A DNA stretch of 61,934 nt from an uncultured Psychromonas sp. (GTDB taxonomy: Bacteria; Pseudomonadota; Gammaproteobacteria; Enterobacterales; Psychromonadaceae). The stretch lies in the NCBI RefSeq assembly GCF_947489755.1, contig NZ_CANLFB010000023.1, forward strand, positions 1-61,934, read 5' to 3'. Shown piece by piece: positions 19,004 through 28,859 of the stretch. Every line of letters starts with the position of its first letter. Position 1 is the stretch's first letter. A program made the position numbers and the translations under genes. A model generated the notes under the pieces. That model was not told the DNA's origin, did no database searches, and was given only the letters and a program-made list of their open reading frames with translations.

Positions 19004-21772
19004 TTATTTACTTGAATAGACACCAACACTCTCAAAAATACTTTTAAATACTTTTTTTCCGTGTTCAAAGGAATATTTAGCTTCGACTAAGGTTTGACTA
19101 TTTTCAGAAAATTTAGTCCACAATACAGGGTCATCATATAGTTTAATAATTGCATCTACCCATTCTTGTGGGGCATTCGCAATTAGTGAACTAATACCAT
19201 GTGTTAGCCCAGTACCTTCAGCGGCAACGTCACTTAAAATAGTAGGTAAATTATAAGCCATTGCTTCTAATACTTTACCTTTAATACCCGCGCCAGACAA
19301 TAAAGGGGCAATAAAAAGCCTGTGGTTGTGATAAACACTATCTAACGACTCTGCAAAACCAACCATATCGATATTCTCAGTTTCAAGCGATTTCATGCTT
19401 TCCGGCATATTACTACCATACACGTATAGTTTAATATCAGGGCGGCTTTTAAAAAGTAACGGCATAATTTCTTGCGCTAAATACTCAACAGCATCTCCGT
19501 TAGGGGTATGATTAAAGCCGCCTAAAAAAGCAAGCCCCTCTCTACTTTCAAAACTAGGTCCTTGGGCTTTTTCTTCTAAAACCCAAGGAGTAAGGTGTAG
19601 TTTTTCAGCTTCTAAAATATGACTTGTAATAACGGCATGCTCAGTACTGTTATAACAAAGTATCGCATCGACTTTTTCACAAACTGCCAACTCATCACTT
19701 CTAGTGATTAAGGCTTTTTCTAATGCTTTTGGATCTTTAGCACCTTTTAATGCAGCCCTCATTTCGCGAAGGAAATGTAAATCCGCATTATTGAAAATAA
19801 TTTTTGCATTTGAATGCTCGCGAATATAAGGAATATACTCCTGCGCAATATGGTAGCGAGTAATATAAACAGCATCCATTTCACCAAGTCTTTCTTCAAG
19901 CACATGAGCAACACTTTGATAAAATGGCGCATAGAGTACTTCCACTCCCATTTTTTGTAGCTCGGTTGTATATTTACCAAAGTGCGCTAGATTCGCAGGG
20001 ATAAAAGTCACTTTAAACCCAAGAGATTGAATTAATTTCATCTCTTGAATAGCTGCATAACTCCCTGCATCTTTGTTGGGCATTGGAGAAGCGTAATCGA
20101 TAACCAGCACACGTTGGTCAATATTACGATCTTTATCAAAACGTAAATTATGAAGACTAGGAGAACCATTATTGCTATAGGTTTTAAACCACTTCTTTCT
20201 AAAGGTTTCTTCGTTGATTACTTGATAACGCTTTAAGCCTTTATTAAGGTCTGTACCGTGGCTTTTCCCTTCAAAGTGCGTAACAACAGAGTGAGGAACA
20301 TAAACAGTTTTATAACCCGCTTCTCTCACTTTAAACGCTAAATCAGTGTCTTCGTAATAACACGGCGCTAATTCTTCACTAAAGCGCCCCACACCATGCC
20401 AAATATCACTTTGAATACACATAGCCGCACCAGTTAAATAATCAACTTCTCGCGCATAATTATATTCAGGCATTAAAGGGTGACTGTCACGTCCAACGTT
20501 CCATGGCTCACCAGTTTTCCAAACTAACCCACCAGCCTCTTGTAAAGAACCATCTAAATTAAGTAGTTTAGACCCTGTCATACCGATTTCAGGATCGCTT
20601 TTCATCTTATTAATTAATTCATCAATCCAGAATGAATTAACCTCAGTATCATTATTCAAGAATATAATGAACTCTCCTTTGGCTTTTTCTGCAGCTTGAT
20701 TACAGCTACGTAAAAAACGCAGGTTCTCGCTATTTCGAGAAACAACAAGATTCCCAATAATTGACTCAGCATTAGTCGTTTCATCATCAGAGCAATCATC
20801 AGCCAAAATCACTTCATATTTTGTTTTGTTATAGGCTAAAGCAATAGATGCAATACAATGATAAGTTAACTCAAACTTGTTAAAAGCAGGAACGATGATC
20901 GAAACTTCAGGCTCATGACATTCCGGCAAGGTGAAAGCAGGAAAGCTTTTTCTCCCTTCATAACCTTGCACAATTACATTATGAATAGTGGATATATTAG
21001 CAGGCTTAATACTTGTATCGCCTTCTCCTAAAGCGCACAGCTGATATTGTAAAGATTCATAACGACTATCAGCTTGGTTACTCATTCCAAGAAAACCAGG
21101 TTTGTTATAGCTATCCTTCAAATACAACCAAGGTGTTTGGATACACTGAAGCGAAAAATAAGCCGTTGCAATAATTTCAGGTATGCCCAAAATGCCAACC
21201 TTAAATAATTTTCGTTGACCATCTTGTAAAGTAAGCGGGATTGGCTGTCTTATCTGAATTTCCGTTTGGTCTGTATTAAACTCTAAACGATGAATTATTT
21301 TGTCTTCATGAAATAACTCAACTGTTTTTTGCCCTAACACTTTTTTAGAGACTAAGCGCGTTACAATATGACCATGCTCTTCTCTTATTATCTGCCCATA
21401 AACATCATTATCTTCTATGGTAATTTTCTTAGGTTCAGCTTCAATTTTTTGTAAAGTATCTGCTTCTACAATGGTTAACTCTATTTCACCATATAAAAAC
21501 TCTGGCCAGCTATCAATTGCAGTTATCTCGAATGCATGTTTGCCTGTATGAATACCTGCATCTTTGAGATCTTGACGGTAAAGATTAGCACACCCAGTGC
21601 CTATAATTTTTTCATTACAAATGACATGTAGATTTAAATATCTATCATTTTCATTAGCAACAGCCCATCCTTTGACTGTACCCGTATCGAAGCTATCAAT
21701 AGAACCTCGTAACGTTTCTGCAACCTCTTCAGGTATTTGTTCGAAAAGTTGCTCTTTTTTTTCGTCTGTCAT
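19004..21772 (-). CDS. Large GT2-GT4 bifunctional glycosyltransferase
   Basis: 922 residues. Residues about 15-200 form a beta-rich N-terminal domain (GSIDSFDTGTVKGWAV, a pattern seen ahead of polysaccharide glycosyltransferases). A GT2 domain covers about 285-560: PEVSIIVPAFNKFELTYHC, LADDCSDD, FLNNDTEVN, YLTGAAMCIQSD, and YYEDTDLAFKVREAGYK. A GT4/GT1-type domain follows to the end: VLVIDYASPMPNKDAGSYAA, LAFLGGFNHTPNGDAVEYL and PLLSGAGIKGKVLEAMAYNLP, the last being the nucleotide-sugar-binding motif region. It probably adds two different sugars. A terminator lies between it and manB upstream, so it likely has its own promoter in the 21773-22070 gap. Confidence 0.88.
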   Translation of the reverse strand: MTDEKKEQLFEQIPEEVAETLRGSIDSFDTGTVKGWAVANENDRYLNLHVICNEKIIGTGCANLYRQDLKDAGIHTGKHAFEITAIDSWPEFLYGEIELTIVEADTLQKIEAEPKKITIEDNDVYGQIIREEHGHIVTRLVSKKVLGQKTVELFHEDKIIHRLEFNTDQTEIQIRQPIPLTLQDGQRKLFKVGILGIPEIIATAYFSLQCIQTPWLYLKDSYNKPGFLGMSNQADSRYESLQYQLCALGEGDTSIKPANISTIHNVIVQGYEGRKSFPAFTLPECHEPEVSIIVPAFNKFELTYHCIASIALAYNKTKYEVILADDCSDDETTNAESIIGNLVVSRNSENLRFLRSCNQAAEKAKGEFIIFLNNDTEVNSFWIDELINKMKSDPEIGMTGSKLLNLDGSLQEAGGLVWKTGEPWNVGRDSHPLMPEYNYAREVDYLTGAAMCIQSDIWHGVGRFSEELAPCYYEDTDLAFKVREAGYKTVYVPHSVVTHFEGKSHGTDLNKGLKRYQVINEETFRKKWFKTYSNNGSPSLHNLRFDKDRNIDQRVLVIDYASPMPNKDAGSYAAIQEMKLIQSLGFKVTFIPANLAHFGKYTTELQKMGVEVLYAPFYQSVAHVLEERLGEMDAVYITRYHIAQEYIPYIREHSNAKIIFNNADLHFLREMRAALKGAKDPKALEKALITRSDELAVCEKVDAILCYNSTEHAVITSHILEAEKLHLTPWVLEEKAQGPSFESREGLAFLGGFNHTPNGDAVEYLAQEIMPLLFKSRPDIKLYVYGSNMPESMKSLETENIDMVGFAESLDSVYHNHRLFIAPLLSGAGIKGKVLEAMAYNLPTILSDVAAEGTGLTHGISSLIANAPQEWVDAIIKLYDDPVLWTKFSENSQTLVEAKYSFEHGKKVFKSIFESVGVYSSK

Positions 21773-22131
21773 TTGTTTTGCCTTTTCTTCTATATCTACT
21801 TGAATGAAGATATTAATTAATGCTTCAACATTTAAAGGTAATTAAACATGGAAAGAACACTAATAAGCTTCTATCTTACATCCTTTTACCTAGCAAATAA
21901 TCCAACTCACTTATCGATTAAATCTGCTTTATCATTCTAAAACCAGTTATAAGACTAATTACTCGGATATATAATTCCGGTAATCAATAATTTTAAGCTA
22001 TTGAAGTTTAGTACAGTTATTAATTTAAACACGTTGTTATAGCAGTTATGTTGATATAATTAAATCTTATAAAAAAGGGGAAATCCAATTTCCCCTTTTA
22101 ATACAAAAAATTTACTTTTAAATATTAAAAG
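21773..22131. promoter_or_regulatory. 359-base gap: terminator plus probable internal promoter region
   Basis: No gene is seen. The left 300 bases are AT-rich and must contain any promoter for the GT2-GT4 gene, but no convincing -35/-10 pair was found. The right end holds the manB terminator. Confidence 0.4.
22073..22099 (-). terminator. Rho-independent terminator after manB
   Basis: Stem AAAAGGGGAAA / TTTCCCCTTTT (11 bp, 5-base loop), followed on the minus strand by a T6 run. It lies about 33 bases after the manB stop and splits the locus into two transcription units. Confidence 0.85.
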
Positions 22132-23550
22132 TTATATTAATTGTATTTTAGTTAAAACCTGCTGTACGTAAGATCTTGCTTGTTTTTCTGTTTCACTTTC
22201 AGCATAACAACGCAACTCAGGTGCATTACCTGATGGACGTAAATGAATAACATCGTTATTGTTCAATGTTAAACGTAAACCATCTGTCACATCGACATCA
22301 GAAACGGAAACATCTTCATAACCAAGCTTTGATAATAGTGCTTTCGGGTCTTTGGTGCCTTCTGCGATAATTGACAGGCTACGTTGCGTTTCAAACTCTT
22401 TAATACGGTCACTTGCAGTGAAACGTTGCGGTAAATCTGCAACTAACTGTGATACACCAACTTGTTTAGCTGATGCTAATAATACGATCGCAGGTAAAAC
22501 AGCATCTCGGGTTGGTAATGCAGTTAAACGATTATGATTAATCGTAATATCTGAGCCTAATAAAAAACCACCGTTTGCCTCGAAACCAGCAACACTAGCA
22601 AATTTCGAATTTAATTCAGAAAATTCTGCAATGACGTAAGGAGAGCCAATTTTGGTGCGAGTGACTTGTTTAAAACTAGCAGATTTTTCAACAGCAGTAT
22701 TACAGCTAACAGGAATAGCAAGCGCTTCAATATTAAGTAATTGAGCACAAAGTAGTCCTAAAATATCACCTCGTAACCAATTGCCATTTTCATCGGCAAC
22801 TAAAGGTCTATCACCATCACCATCTGTAGAAAAAATGAAGTCAAATTGGTATTGTTTAGACCAGTTGAGCGCTTTAAGCGCATCTTCATCACTTACCGCT
22901 TCAGTATCGATAGGAACAAATACATCCGAACGCTCTAATGCAGTAACACTAGCACCCAGTTTAGTGAAAATGTCAGCGTATAAATCTCTACCAGCACTTG
23001 AATGCTCGTAAATCCCTACTTTTTTACCCGCTAAAACATCAGCGTTAAACAGCGATGTATAACGCTCAATATACTGTTCAGCAGCAACAGGGCTAATGCG
23101 CAACTCATCAAGAGCAGTAATCGCCTCAAATGAAGCTTTATTACCTAAAATCAGGGCTTCATCTTGCTTATCAATTTCACCATCTGGACGGTAAAACTTA
23201 AGACCATTTCTATCAAAAGGAATATGGCTGCCAGTCACCATGATTGAAGGCATGTTATCAGCCATTGCCGTTGCAGCTAATGCAGGTGTCGGTACAACAC
23301 CATAATAAACAACTTCAATTCCATATTGAACAAGCATTGCCGCACAAGCCTTAGCTATTTCAGGGCTGCTTGGACGGTTATCTATCGCAAGAGCAACTTT
23401 AGTGAAATCAAAATTTCCTTTCATGACATCAACAAATGCCGCGGTAAAAGCGGCACAGGCATTAGTGCTAAAGTCAGTGACTAAACCGCGTGCACCACTG
23501 GTGCCAAAGCCAATACCTGACTCTTTAATTACATGAGATGTTATTAACAT
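22132..23550 (-). CDS. manB: Phosphomannomutase (alpha-D-phosphohexomutase family)
   Basis: 472 residues. Converts mannose-6-phosphate to mannose-1-phosphate for GDP-mannose. Motifs: GFGTSGARGLV at the N-terminus, the phosphoserine loop MVTGSHIPFDRNGLKFY (Ser in TGSHIP instead of the more usual TASHNP), the magnesium loop STDGDGDRPLV, the sugar-binding GFEANGGFLLG and the phosphate-binding RPSGNAPELRCYAES. With ManA and ManC in the same locus it completes GDP-mannose supply. It is 16 bases downstream of the GT4-GT4 gene and followed by a strong terminator. The TGSHIP variant suggests a particular subfamily, and phosphoglucomutase activity cannot be excluded. Confidence 0.88.
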   Translation of the reverse strand: MLITSHVIKESGIGFGTSGARGLVTDFSTNACAAFTAAFVDVMKGNFDFTKVALAIDNRPSSPEIAKACAAMLVQYGIEVVYYGVVPTPALAATAMADNMPSIMVTGSHIPFDRNGLKFYRPDGEIDKQDEALILGNKASFEAITALDELRISPVAAEQYIERYTSLFNADVLAGKKVGIYEHSSAGRDLYADIFTKLGASVTALERSDVFVPIDTEAVSDEDALKALNWSKQYQFDFIFSTDGDGDRPLVADENGNWLRGDILGLLCAQLLNIEALAIPVSCNTAVEKSASFKQVTRTKIGSPYVIAEFSELNSKFASVAGFEANGGFLLGSDITINHNRLTALPTRDAVLPAIVLLASAKQVGVSQLVADLPQRFTASDRIKEFETQRSLSIIAEGTKDPKALLSKLGYEDVSVSDVDVTDGLRLTLNNNDVIHLRPSGNAPELRCYAESETEKQARSYVQQVLTKIQLI

Positions 23551-23566
23551 AAAATATAAACCTTAA

Positions 23567-26500
23567 CTATTTGTTAGCGTGCAGAGTAGTGAATGAAAGG
23601 TTTGCAAAACATATTGAAAGCATACGTTCACCACCTAATTCCTGAGCATTTCCATTAGTAACAAACTTAATACGGTACTGGTTTTTAATCAGTGCTCTCA
23701 TTTGGTCTTTATTAATTTCAAAAATATATTCCATAAAATCACTAGAGATTATTTTATTTTCAATTAATTGTTTGCCAAAAAACAAGTTAAGCTCAACAGG
23801 TCCTTGAATCTGCTTAAATGGAGAACAAATGACTCTTACTTTAGTGATTAATGTTTTTTCATTAATTAGGTTACTGATATCAATTTCACCAGTCATCTCT
23901 GACATCCACACATGCGACTCTTCTAACTCATTAAACCCACGTAATGTAATAGGTGAATCTGATGTAAATGACGCAGAGAGCTCCTGAGTAGCTTGATTGT
24001 CAACCGTTAATGTTTCCATCCAGTCAAAATCATTCACTTGAACTTTCGGTTGAACCTGCAGTTGCTCAATGGTATTGGTCGCTAAATCAAAACGCCAAGC
24101 GTGATCTTGATAAGTCACTTCAATAAACTCTGACGCTTCAATATGCTTAGCATTAGTAAATAAACCAATATAGCCTGAATTGTAAGCTTCAACGCAATCA
24201 AAGTGGCTAACCGCCCAAACACCTTTGTTAGATTTATTACCTTCTTTATCAACCAAAGCATAAGTAAAGAGTGGCGCTTTATCTTGGTCGTAATAAGGTA
24301 AAGCAAATTTTTCACTATTAATCACAGAGAATAAAAAGTATTGCTCAGTGTCTAAAGCGGGTCCGAAAGGCCCTCGGAAGTAGACTAATTGAGGCGCACT
24401 TAACTTAACCTCTGCCGGTGCTAATTCTAAATGGCCATCAGCGACATAAGGTTGTGTTAATAAGAGTTTGAGTTCATTACCAAACCAACGAACACCTTCT
24501 TGTACTAACTCAATACCGACAGAATGAGCACCTTTAAGTAACCAATCGGTATCAACACGTATTGGCATAATAATTTCATTATTAGCAGGCAACACAAATG
24601 GGATATGAGTACGCGGGTTATCATAATTTAAAATGTTCCCGGCTTTATCGTATAAATGATAACTTAGGTTAACGCTTTTACCACCAGGTAAACCAATATT
24701 ACTTGACCATAGGTTGTCGCTCAAATTCTTCACTGCAACTGCAATGCGTAAATGCGAACCGTCATCAGATAAAAAAGGCCCTTCAGCAATATTTAATGAA
24801 TGGGCTATTTCATTCTCATTTAACGCTTTAAGTGTGTAAATTTCACCAACATCATCAAAACGAGTATTAGGTAATACTTGCTCAGGCTCATAATATTTAT
24901 GCCAGTTACCGTTTAACACTACCTCTTTAATCTCTTGTGCGCTTTCATCCCAGCTAGGCCAACTCACCTCAACCGCTTGGTGATCTTTATCTAACTCTTC
25001 ATCAATGTAAGTACAAATAGCTTGTGCTAACCCTTCAGCCGATCCGGCTTCAAAATAACTTGCTTTAGGTGCACCTTCACCAACCTCTCTGAACACTGGT
25101 AAATCGGCTAAAATAACAGGACAATTTTTACGTCCTGCTTCAACAACGGGTAACCCAAAACCTTCAAGGTAAGAGGTCATAATTAATGCGTCAGCCACCT
25201 GGTAAGCAGCCGCTAACCCTGCATCAGAAATACCTTGTCGCCAGAATAAACGTTTTTCTCTTTCAGGGTGGTTCTCAAGCATCGCTTGTAATAACTTAGT
25301 ATCCCAACCGGCTTTACCGACAATCACTAGGTTGACATCGACACCTTGCTCCCACAGTTTTTCAAACGCTTTTAAGCCGTAGTATTGCCCTTTACGCGGT
25401 TCAATCGTCCCTACCATCAAAAAGGTAGGTCGAGTTTTAGTAAAGTTTAACTCACTGATTTCTGGTTCAACATCAGCAAAGTCAGCACCTAAACGAAAGT
25501 AACCGACCTTCATTGGGCGTGGTAACTTAATATCTTCGATTAATTGATACACTTCATCTGCAACAGCACGAGAAACACAAACAATACCAGTAGAATAGCC
25601 CAGTACAAACTCGAACCAACGTCTAAAGGCAGGGGGCATACCTTCGTCCGTCATTGCAGACATGGTTAATGGGCCAATGTCATGGATACCATGTACCACT
25701 TCCTCACCACAGACTAACGCGTCAGCTAATCTTGGTTCTTGCCCTTCGATAAACGTCCAAGAACTGTCCAATAATAAGTATGAATCATTATTTTTAAATT
25801 CAATTCTATTTTGAGGCGTTAACTTCACCGCTGGTTTACTTAACTCTGAAAGTGCATACCAGCCAGAGCGATCTTTACAATAACTTAATACCGTTTGATT
25901 ATGCTCAGTGGCATTTTGTTTTAAGGCTGCTTTCGATAAATTATGCATTACACGCTGAATACCTGATAAAACAGGGCTCTGTGCGGTAGAAGTAACATCC
26001 ATAATAAGACGAGAACTCGGTGTACTTTCAACAAGCGCTTCAGTGGAAGACTCCAAGGTCAGAGAAACAGGGCGTTTATCTAAAGCTTGAGTAAATGCAT
26101 CAAGGCTTAAATCAACCGTTTTATCCCAAGAGAACATCGATGCTCGTTGATAACCGTGGTCAATGATAGTCTCTTTAAAATCAGAATCTGACAGTAATTT
26201 TTGTAACAATTGAGTCAAAGTATGGTGAACATCAGGGTCAAAGAGTTGCGCTTCGCTTTGCACAACCTCTTCAACCGCACCACCTGCTGCAGAAAAGAAT
26301 GGTGTACCACAGGCCATGGCCTCTAATGCGCCTAAACCAAAGCCTTCCATACGTGAAGGCTGGACAGCAGCAACGGCATTTTTATACAGATCCACAAGCT
26401 CTTTATCAGAAATATACCCCGTCGTTACCAAACAAGTTTGTGGAATATCATACTCATCGAAAATAGTACGTAAAGGTGTAATATACTCATCGCCAAAATC

Positions 26501-27280
26501 GCCAACCAATACAAGTTTCAAGTCACCAGCACGACATGCAGCTAAATTAGCCATGCCTTTTACTAAACAAGGCACGTTTTTACGCCAGTCCATGCCGCCT
26601 ACATAAACAACGTAGTCGCCGAACTGCTGAGCGAATGAACTCTGGTCATAAATCCAATTGTTTATCAAATATTGAATGTCACCGGATAATCCCGCTGAAA
26701 TCGCAACACTATTTTTTTGTTCATAAATTTCTTGATACTCATTTTCAGTGAACTGAGAGTTACATAGCACCACATCAAAGTTAGCAATTTCATCAAAACG
26801 ACGGTAATACAACTTATAAGCATTCTCATCTTGCAAGTAAATATCTGGGAATCGATGCGGAATTGCATCATGATAAATACAAGATGAGATAATATTACTA
26901 TTTAACTCTCCAACCTTAATAAATGGATTAGCTATATCACCAGTGCCCTCAAAAGGGCTTGGTGACAGTGCAACATCAGGGTTTATTTGATTAATATGCT
27001 CCGTTAAAATATGCTCATCTAGCATACGTTCTTGGCAATAAGCTGTGACTAACTCTCCATGAATACTTGTGCCATACCAAACCTGAACATCACAATTTGG
27101 TATGTTTTTTTTAAGGTAACTCCTTGCTGCAACAGTTTCTTGCTTCATTGAACCGTTTAACGACACTACCAGCTCTACATTTCTCTGTGCTAATGTGTTT
27201 AAAAAATCAATAACATAACGGCCTATACCACGAACATTACTACCCGTTTGAAAACACTGCCCATCTACCCAAACTTTCAT
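23567..27280 (-). CDS. Large double GT4 mannosyltransferase-like protein with C-terminal beta domain
   Basis: 1237 residues. The first GT4 domain (about 1-400) starts MKVWVDGQCFQTGSNVRGIGRYV and contains YVVYVGGMDWRKNV and PSRMEGFGLGALEAMACGTP. The second (about 430-800) has SPVLSGIQRVMHNL, FLMVGTIEPRKGQ and TSYLEGFGLPVVEAGRKNCP. Both EGFGL motifs carry the Glu that binds the nucleotide-sugar phosphate. The last 400 residues look like beta-sandwich domains, one resembling the Wzt C-terminal type (LRIAVAVKNLSDNLW, VDTDWLLKGAHSVGIELV). The architecture resembles WbdA-like polymannan synthases, and the adjacent manB fits GDP-mannose as donor; that link is inference. One base separates it from the upstream stop. 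Confidence 0.85.
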   Translation of the reverse strand: MKVWVDGQCFQTGSNVRGIGRYVIDFLNTLAQRNVELVVSLNGSMKQETVAARSYLKKNIPNCDVQVWYGTSIHGELVTAYCQERMLDEHILTEHINQINPDVALSPSPFEGTGDIANPFIKVGELNSNIISSCIYHDAIPHRFPDIYLQDENAYKLYYRRFDEIANFDVVLCNSQFTENEYQEIYEQKNSVAISAGLSGDIQYLINNWIYDQSSFAQQFGDYVVYVGGMDWRKNVPCLVKGMANLAACRAGDLKLVLVGDFGDEYITPLRTIFDEYDIPQTCLVTTGYISDKELVDLYKNAVAAVQPSRMEGFGLGALEAMACGTPFFSAAGGAVEEVVQSEAQLFDPDVHHTLTQLLQKLLSDSDFKETIIDHGYQRASMFSWDKTVDLSLDAFTQALDKRPVSLTLESSTEALVESTPSSRLIMDVTSTAQSPVLSGIQRVMHNLSKAALKQNATEHNQTVLSYCKDRSGWYALSELSKPAVKLTPQNRIEFKNNDSYLLLDSSWTFIEGQEPRLADALVCGEEVVHGIHDIGPLTMSAMTDEGMPPAFRRWFEFVLGYSTGIVCVSRAVADEVYQLIEDIKLPRPMKVGYFRLGADFADVEPEISELNFTKTRPTFLMVGTIEPRKGQYYGLKAFEKLWEQGVDVNLVIVGKAGWDTKLLQAMLENHPEREKRLFWRQGISDAGLAAAYQVADALIMTSYLEGFGLPVVEAGRKNCPVILADLPVFREVGEGAPKASYFEAGSAEGLAQAICTYIDEELDKDHQAVEVSWPSWDESAQEIKEVVLNGNWHKYYEPEQVLPNTRFDDVGEIYTLKALNENEIAHSLNIAEGPFLSDDGSHLRIAVAVKNLSDNLWSSNIGLPGGKSVNLSYHLYDKAGNILNYDNPRTHIPFVLPANNEIIMPIRVDTDWLLKGAHSVGIELVQEGVRWFGNELKLLLTQPYVADGHLELAPAEVKLSAPQLVYFRGPFGPALDTEQYFLFSVINSEKFALPYYDQDKAPLFTYALVDKEGNKSNKGVWAVSHFDCVEAYNSGYIGLFTNAKHIEASEFIEVTYQDHAWRFDLATNTIEQLQVQPKVQVNDFDWMETLTVDNQATQELSASFTSDSPITLRGFNELEESHVWMSEMTGEIDISNLINEKTLITKVRVICSPFKQIQGPVELNLFFGKQLIENKIISSDFMEYIFEINKDQMRALIKNQYRIKFVTNGNAQELGGERMLSICFANLSFTTLHANK

Positions 27281-27281
27281 T

Positions 27282-28484
27282 TTATTGCCCTATGTCCATT
27301 TTATTCAAATTATTTCTTAAACGGTATAGTTGATCTGGTATATGACTAAGTAAGGGAGTTTCAAAGTTCGCCTCACTAAGTTCATCTAACATTTGATTAA
27401 GTACAACACTAAAAGATTGTGCATTTTTAATGTTTTTTCGTGCAAAAGCTCTCTCAATCTCAACTAATTTTTTTTCGCATTTTAATATGTATATATCGAT
27501 ATAATTACGAATCATAATTGGAAACATAAAATCAAAAAATTCATTTGAATCAAACATTTTATCGACAGTTCCAACCAAAGGGTAATTTTCTGTAACTACT
27601 TCTAAATGATTTATTGAAAAATTTTTATTTGATTTACAAAATTCAATGTTTGATTGTTTATATTGTCCACTAATTCTAGAAGCTAACTCTCTAGATATTT
27701 GTACTGGTTCAATACATGGTAATTTTTCAACATAGAAGTTAAATAACTCTTTTTTTAATGAATTGTCTTTAATGTATTTGTTTAAGTTGAAATTTAAAAC
27801 TCCAACTTTATAGTCTAACTTTTCATTAACCCTCTTAATCACTGGATAATTATTAATATTTATTTTCAATAATTTAGCAACGTGCTTAATTATATCTTTA
27901 TTTTCATTAAAAGGAGCAAAGCTAACGTTTTCAAATACGGAACTCCATCTATCCCAAAGTTTAAAATAATCAAAGTAATTAACATCTTTGATCCACATAT
28001 TATTAATTACCTCCCTTGATATAGATAGATTTCTTATCACCACAGATAAATAACTTTGGAATAAATCTGCTTGTGGTCGGAGATATGCAATAATTTCGAT
28101 ATCGTCAAAATGAGGAGAAAATAATTGCTTAGCTCTCTTAACCATTGCTATATTATCGATACGAGAGTGGAAATGTTCACTAGACACCAAAAATACACGA
28201 CACCCTAGATTTTTAGCTTCCTTAACTTCCTCTGCTAAGCTAATCTCTAACTGATTGCAAAAGTCCTCATGACTTTTTTTATCTGTTATATTATATCTAT
28301 CAAACCCATCATCTCTTAAGCCAAGTAATCTAGAATATACACTTGCCTTACGATGATCTTTATTCCCTAAAGCTTTAGAATAAAAAACACCATCATCAAT
28401 TAATAGTTGCCTATTCATTTCACCCCAAGCTTGCAAGGATGTTGTCCCTGTTTTTTCCGTGCCTATATGAATAATAAGTTTCAT
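27282..28484 (-). CDS. Sulfotransferase-like protein
   Basis: 400 residues. The N-terminus IIHIGTEKTGTTSLQAWGEMN is a PAPS-binding loop, and IEIIAYLRPQADLFQSYLSVVIRN fits the 3'-phosphate-binding segment (Arg, later Ser). LVSSEHFHSRI is a further conserved-looking block. The C-terminal half is divergent and AT-rich. It is the first gene of a transcription unit that continues into the GT4-GT4 gene and manB, 1 base apart. It lacks the RDxA module present in the other long sulfotransferase fusion. It probably sulfates the polymer or an intermediate; the acceptor is unknown. Confidence 0.7.
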   Translation of the reverse strand: MKLIIHIGTEKTGTTSLQAWGEMNRQLLIDDGVFYSKALGNKDHRKASVYSRLLGLRDDGFDRYNITDKKSHEDFCNQLEISLAEEVKEAKNLGCRVFLVSSEHFHSRIDNIAMVKRAKQLFSPHFDDIEIIAYLRPQADLFQSYLSVVIRNLSISREVINNMWIKDVNYFDYFKLWDRWSSVFENVSFAPFNENKDIIKHVAKLLKININNYPVIKRVNEKLDYKVGVLNFNLNKYIKDNSLKKELFNFYVEKLPCIEPVQISRELASRISGQYKQSNIEFCKSNKNFSINHLEVVTENYPLVGTVDKMFDSNEFFDFMFPIMIRNYIDIYILKCEKKLVEIERAFARKNIKNAQSFSVVLNQMLDELSEANFETPLLSHIPDQLYRLRNNLNKMDIGQ

Positions 28485-28859
28485 AACTTACTTTTCCTTT
28501 TAAACATTAATTTTAGAAATAAATTTTGAACTACCGCTTAAAAATAGTTTTTAGCTGTTAAGAATACCCTCGAGGGTAGTCAAGTCTTGTTTTTACAGTA
28601 AGACGCATTCCCTTACTTAGATTCGCATTAGGAGTTTCAACTAAAGCCGTTAATGAATACTCATTAAACAGTAAACATGAACAACCTAATTATAATGTTC
28701 TGCATACATCATCTAAAATTGACAAGAAAAATTCAAAACCACCATATTGAAAAAAATACTATTCGCTCATTATCCCGAGAAATAACATTGACTCATAAAC
28801 TGCTAGATACAAGAATAAAAACCTGACTCCGTTCGTTGTCTTTGTTATTTTAATTGCTA
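28485..28859. promoter_or_regulatory. 375-base gap with a palindrome and a minus-strand promoter
   Basis: No gene is seen. It contains a 14-base perfect palindrome TACCCTCGAGGGTA (28565-28578) and a sigma-70-like promoter listed separately. The palindrome lies between that promoter and the sulfotransferase start, so it would be in the leader and could be an operator or a small hairpin. Confidence 0.45.
28689..28717 (-). promoter_or_regulatory. Candidate sigma-70 promoter for the sulfotransferase/GT4/manB unit
   Basis: On the minus strand TTTAGA, 17 bases, then TATAAT: a consensus -10 and a 4/6 -35 box. Transcription would begin near 28682, about 200 bases before the start at 28484. Confidence 0.5.
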
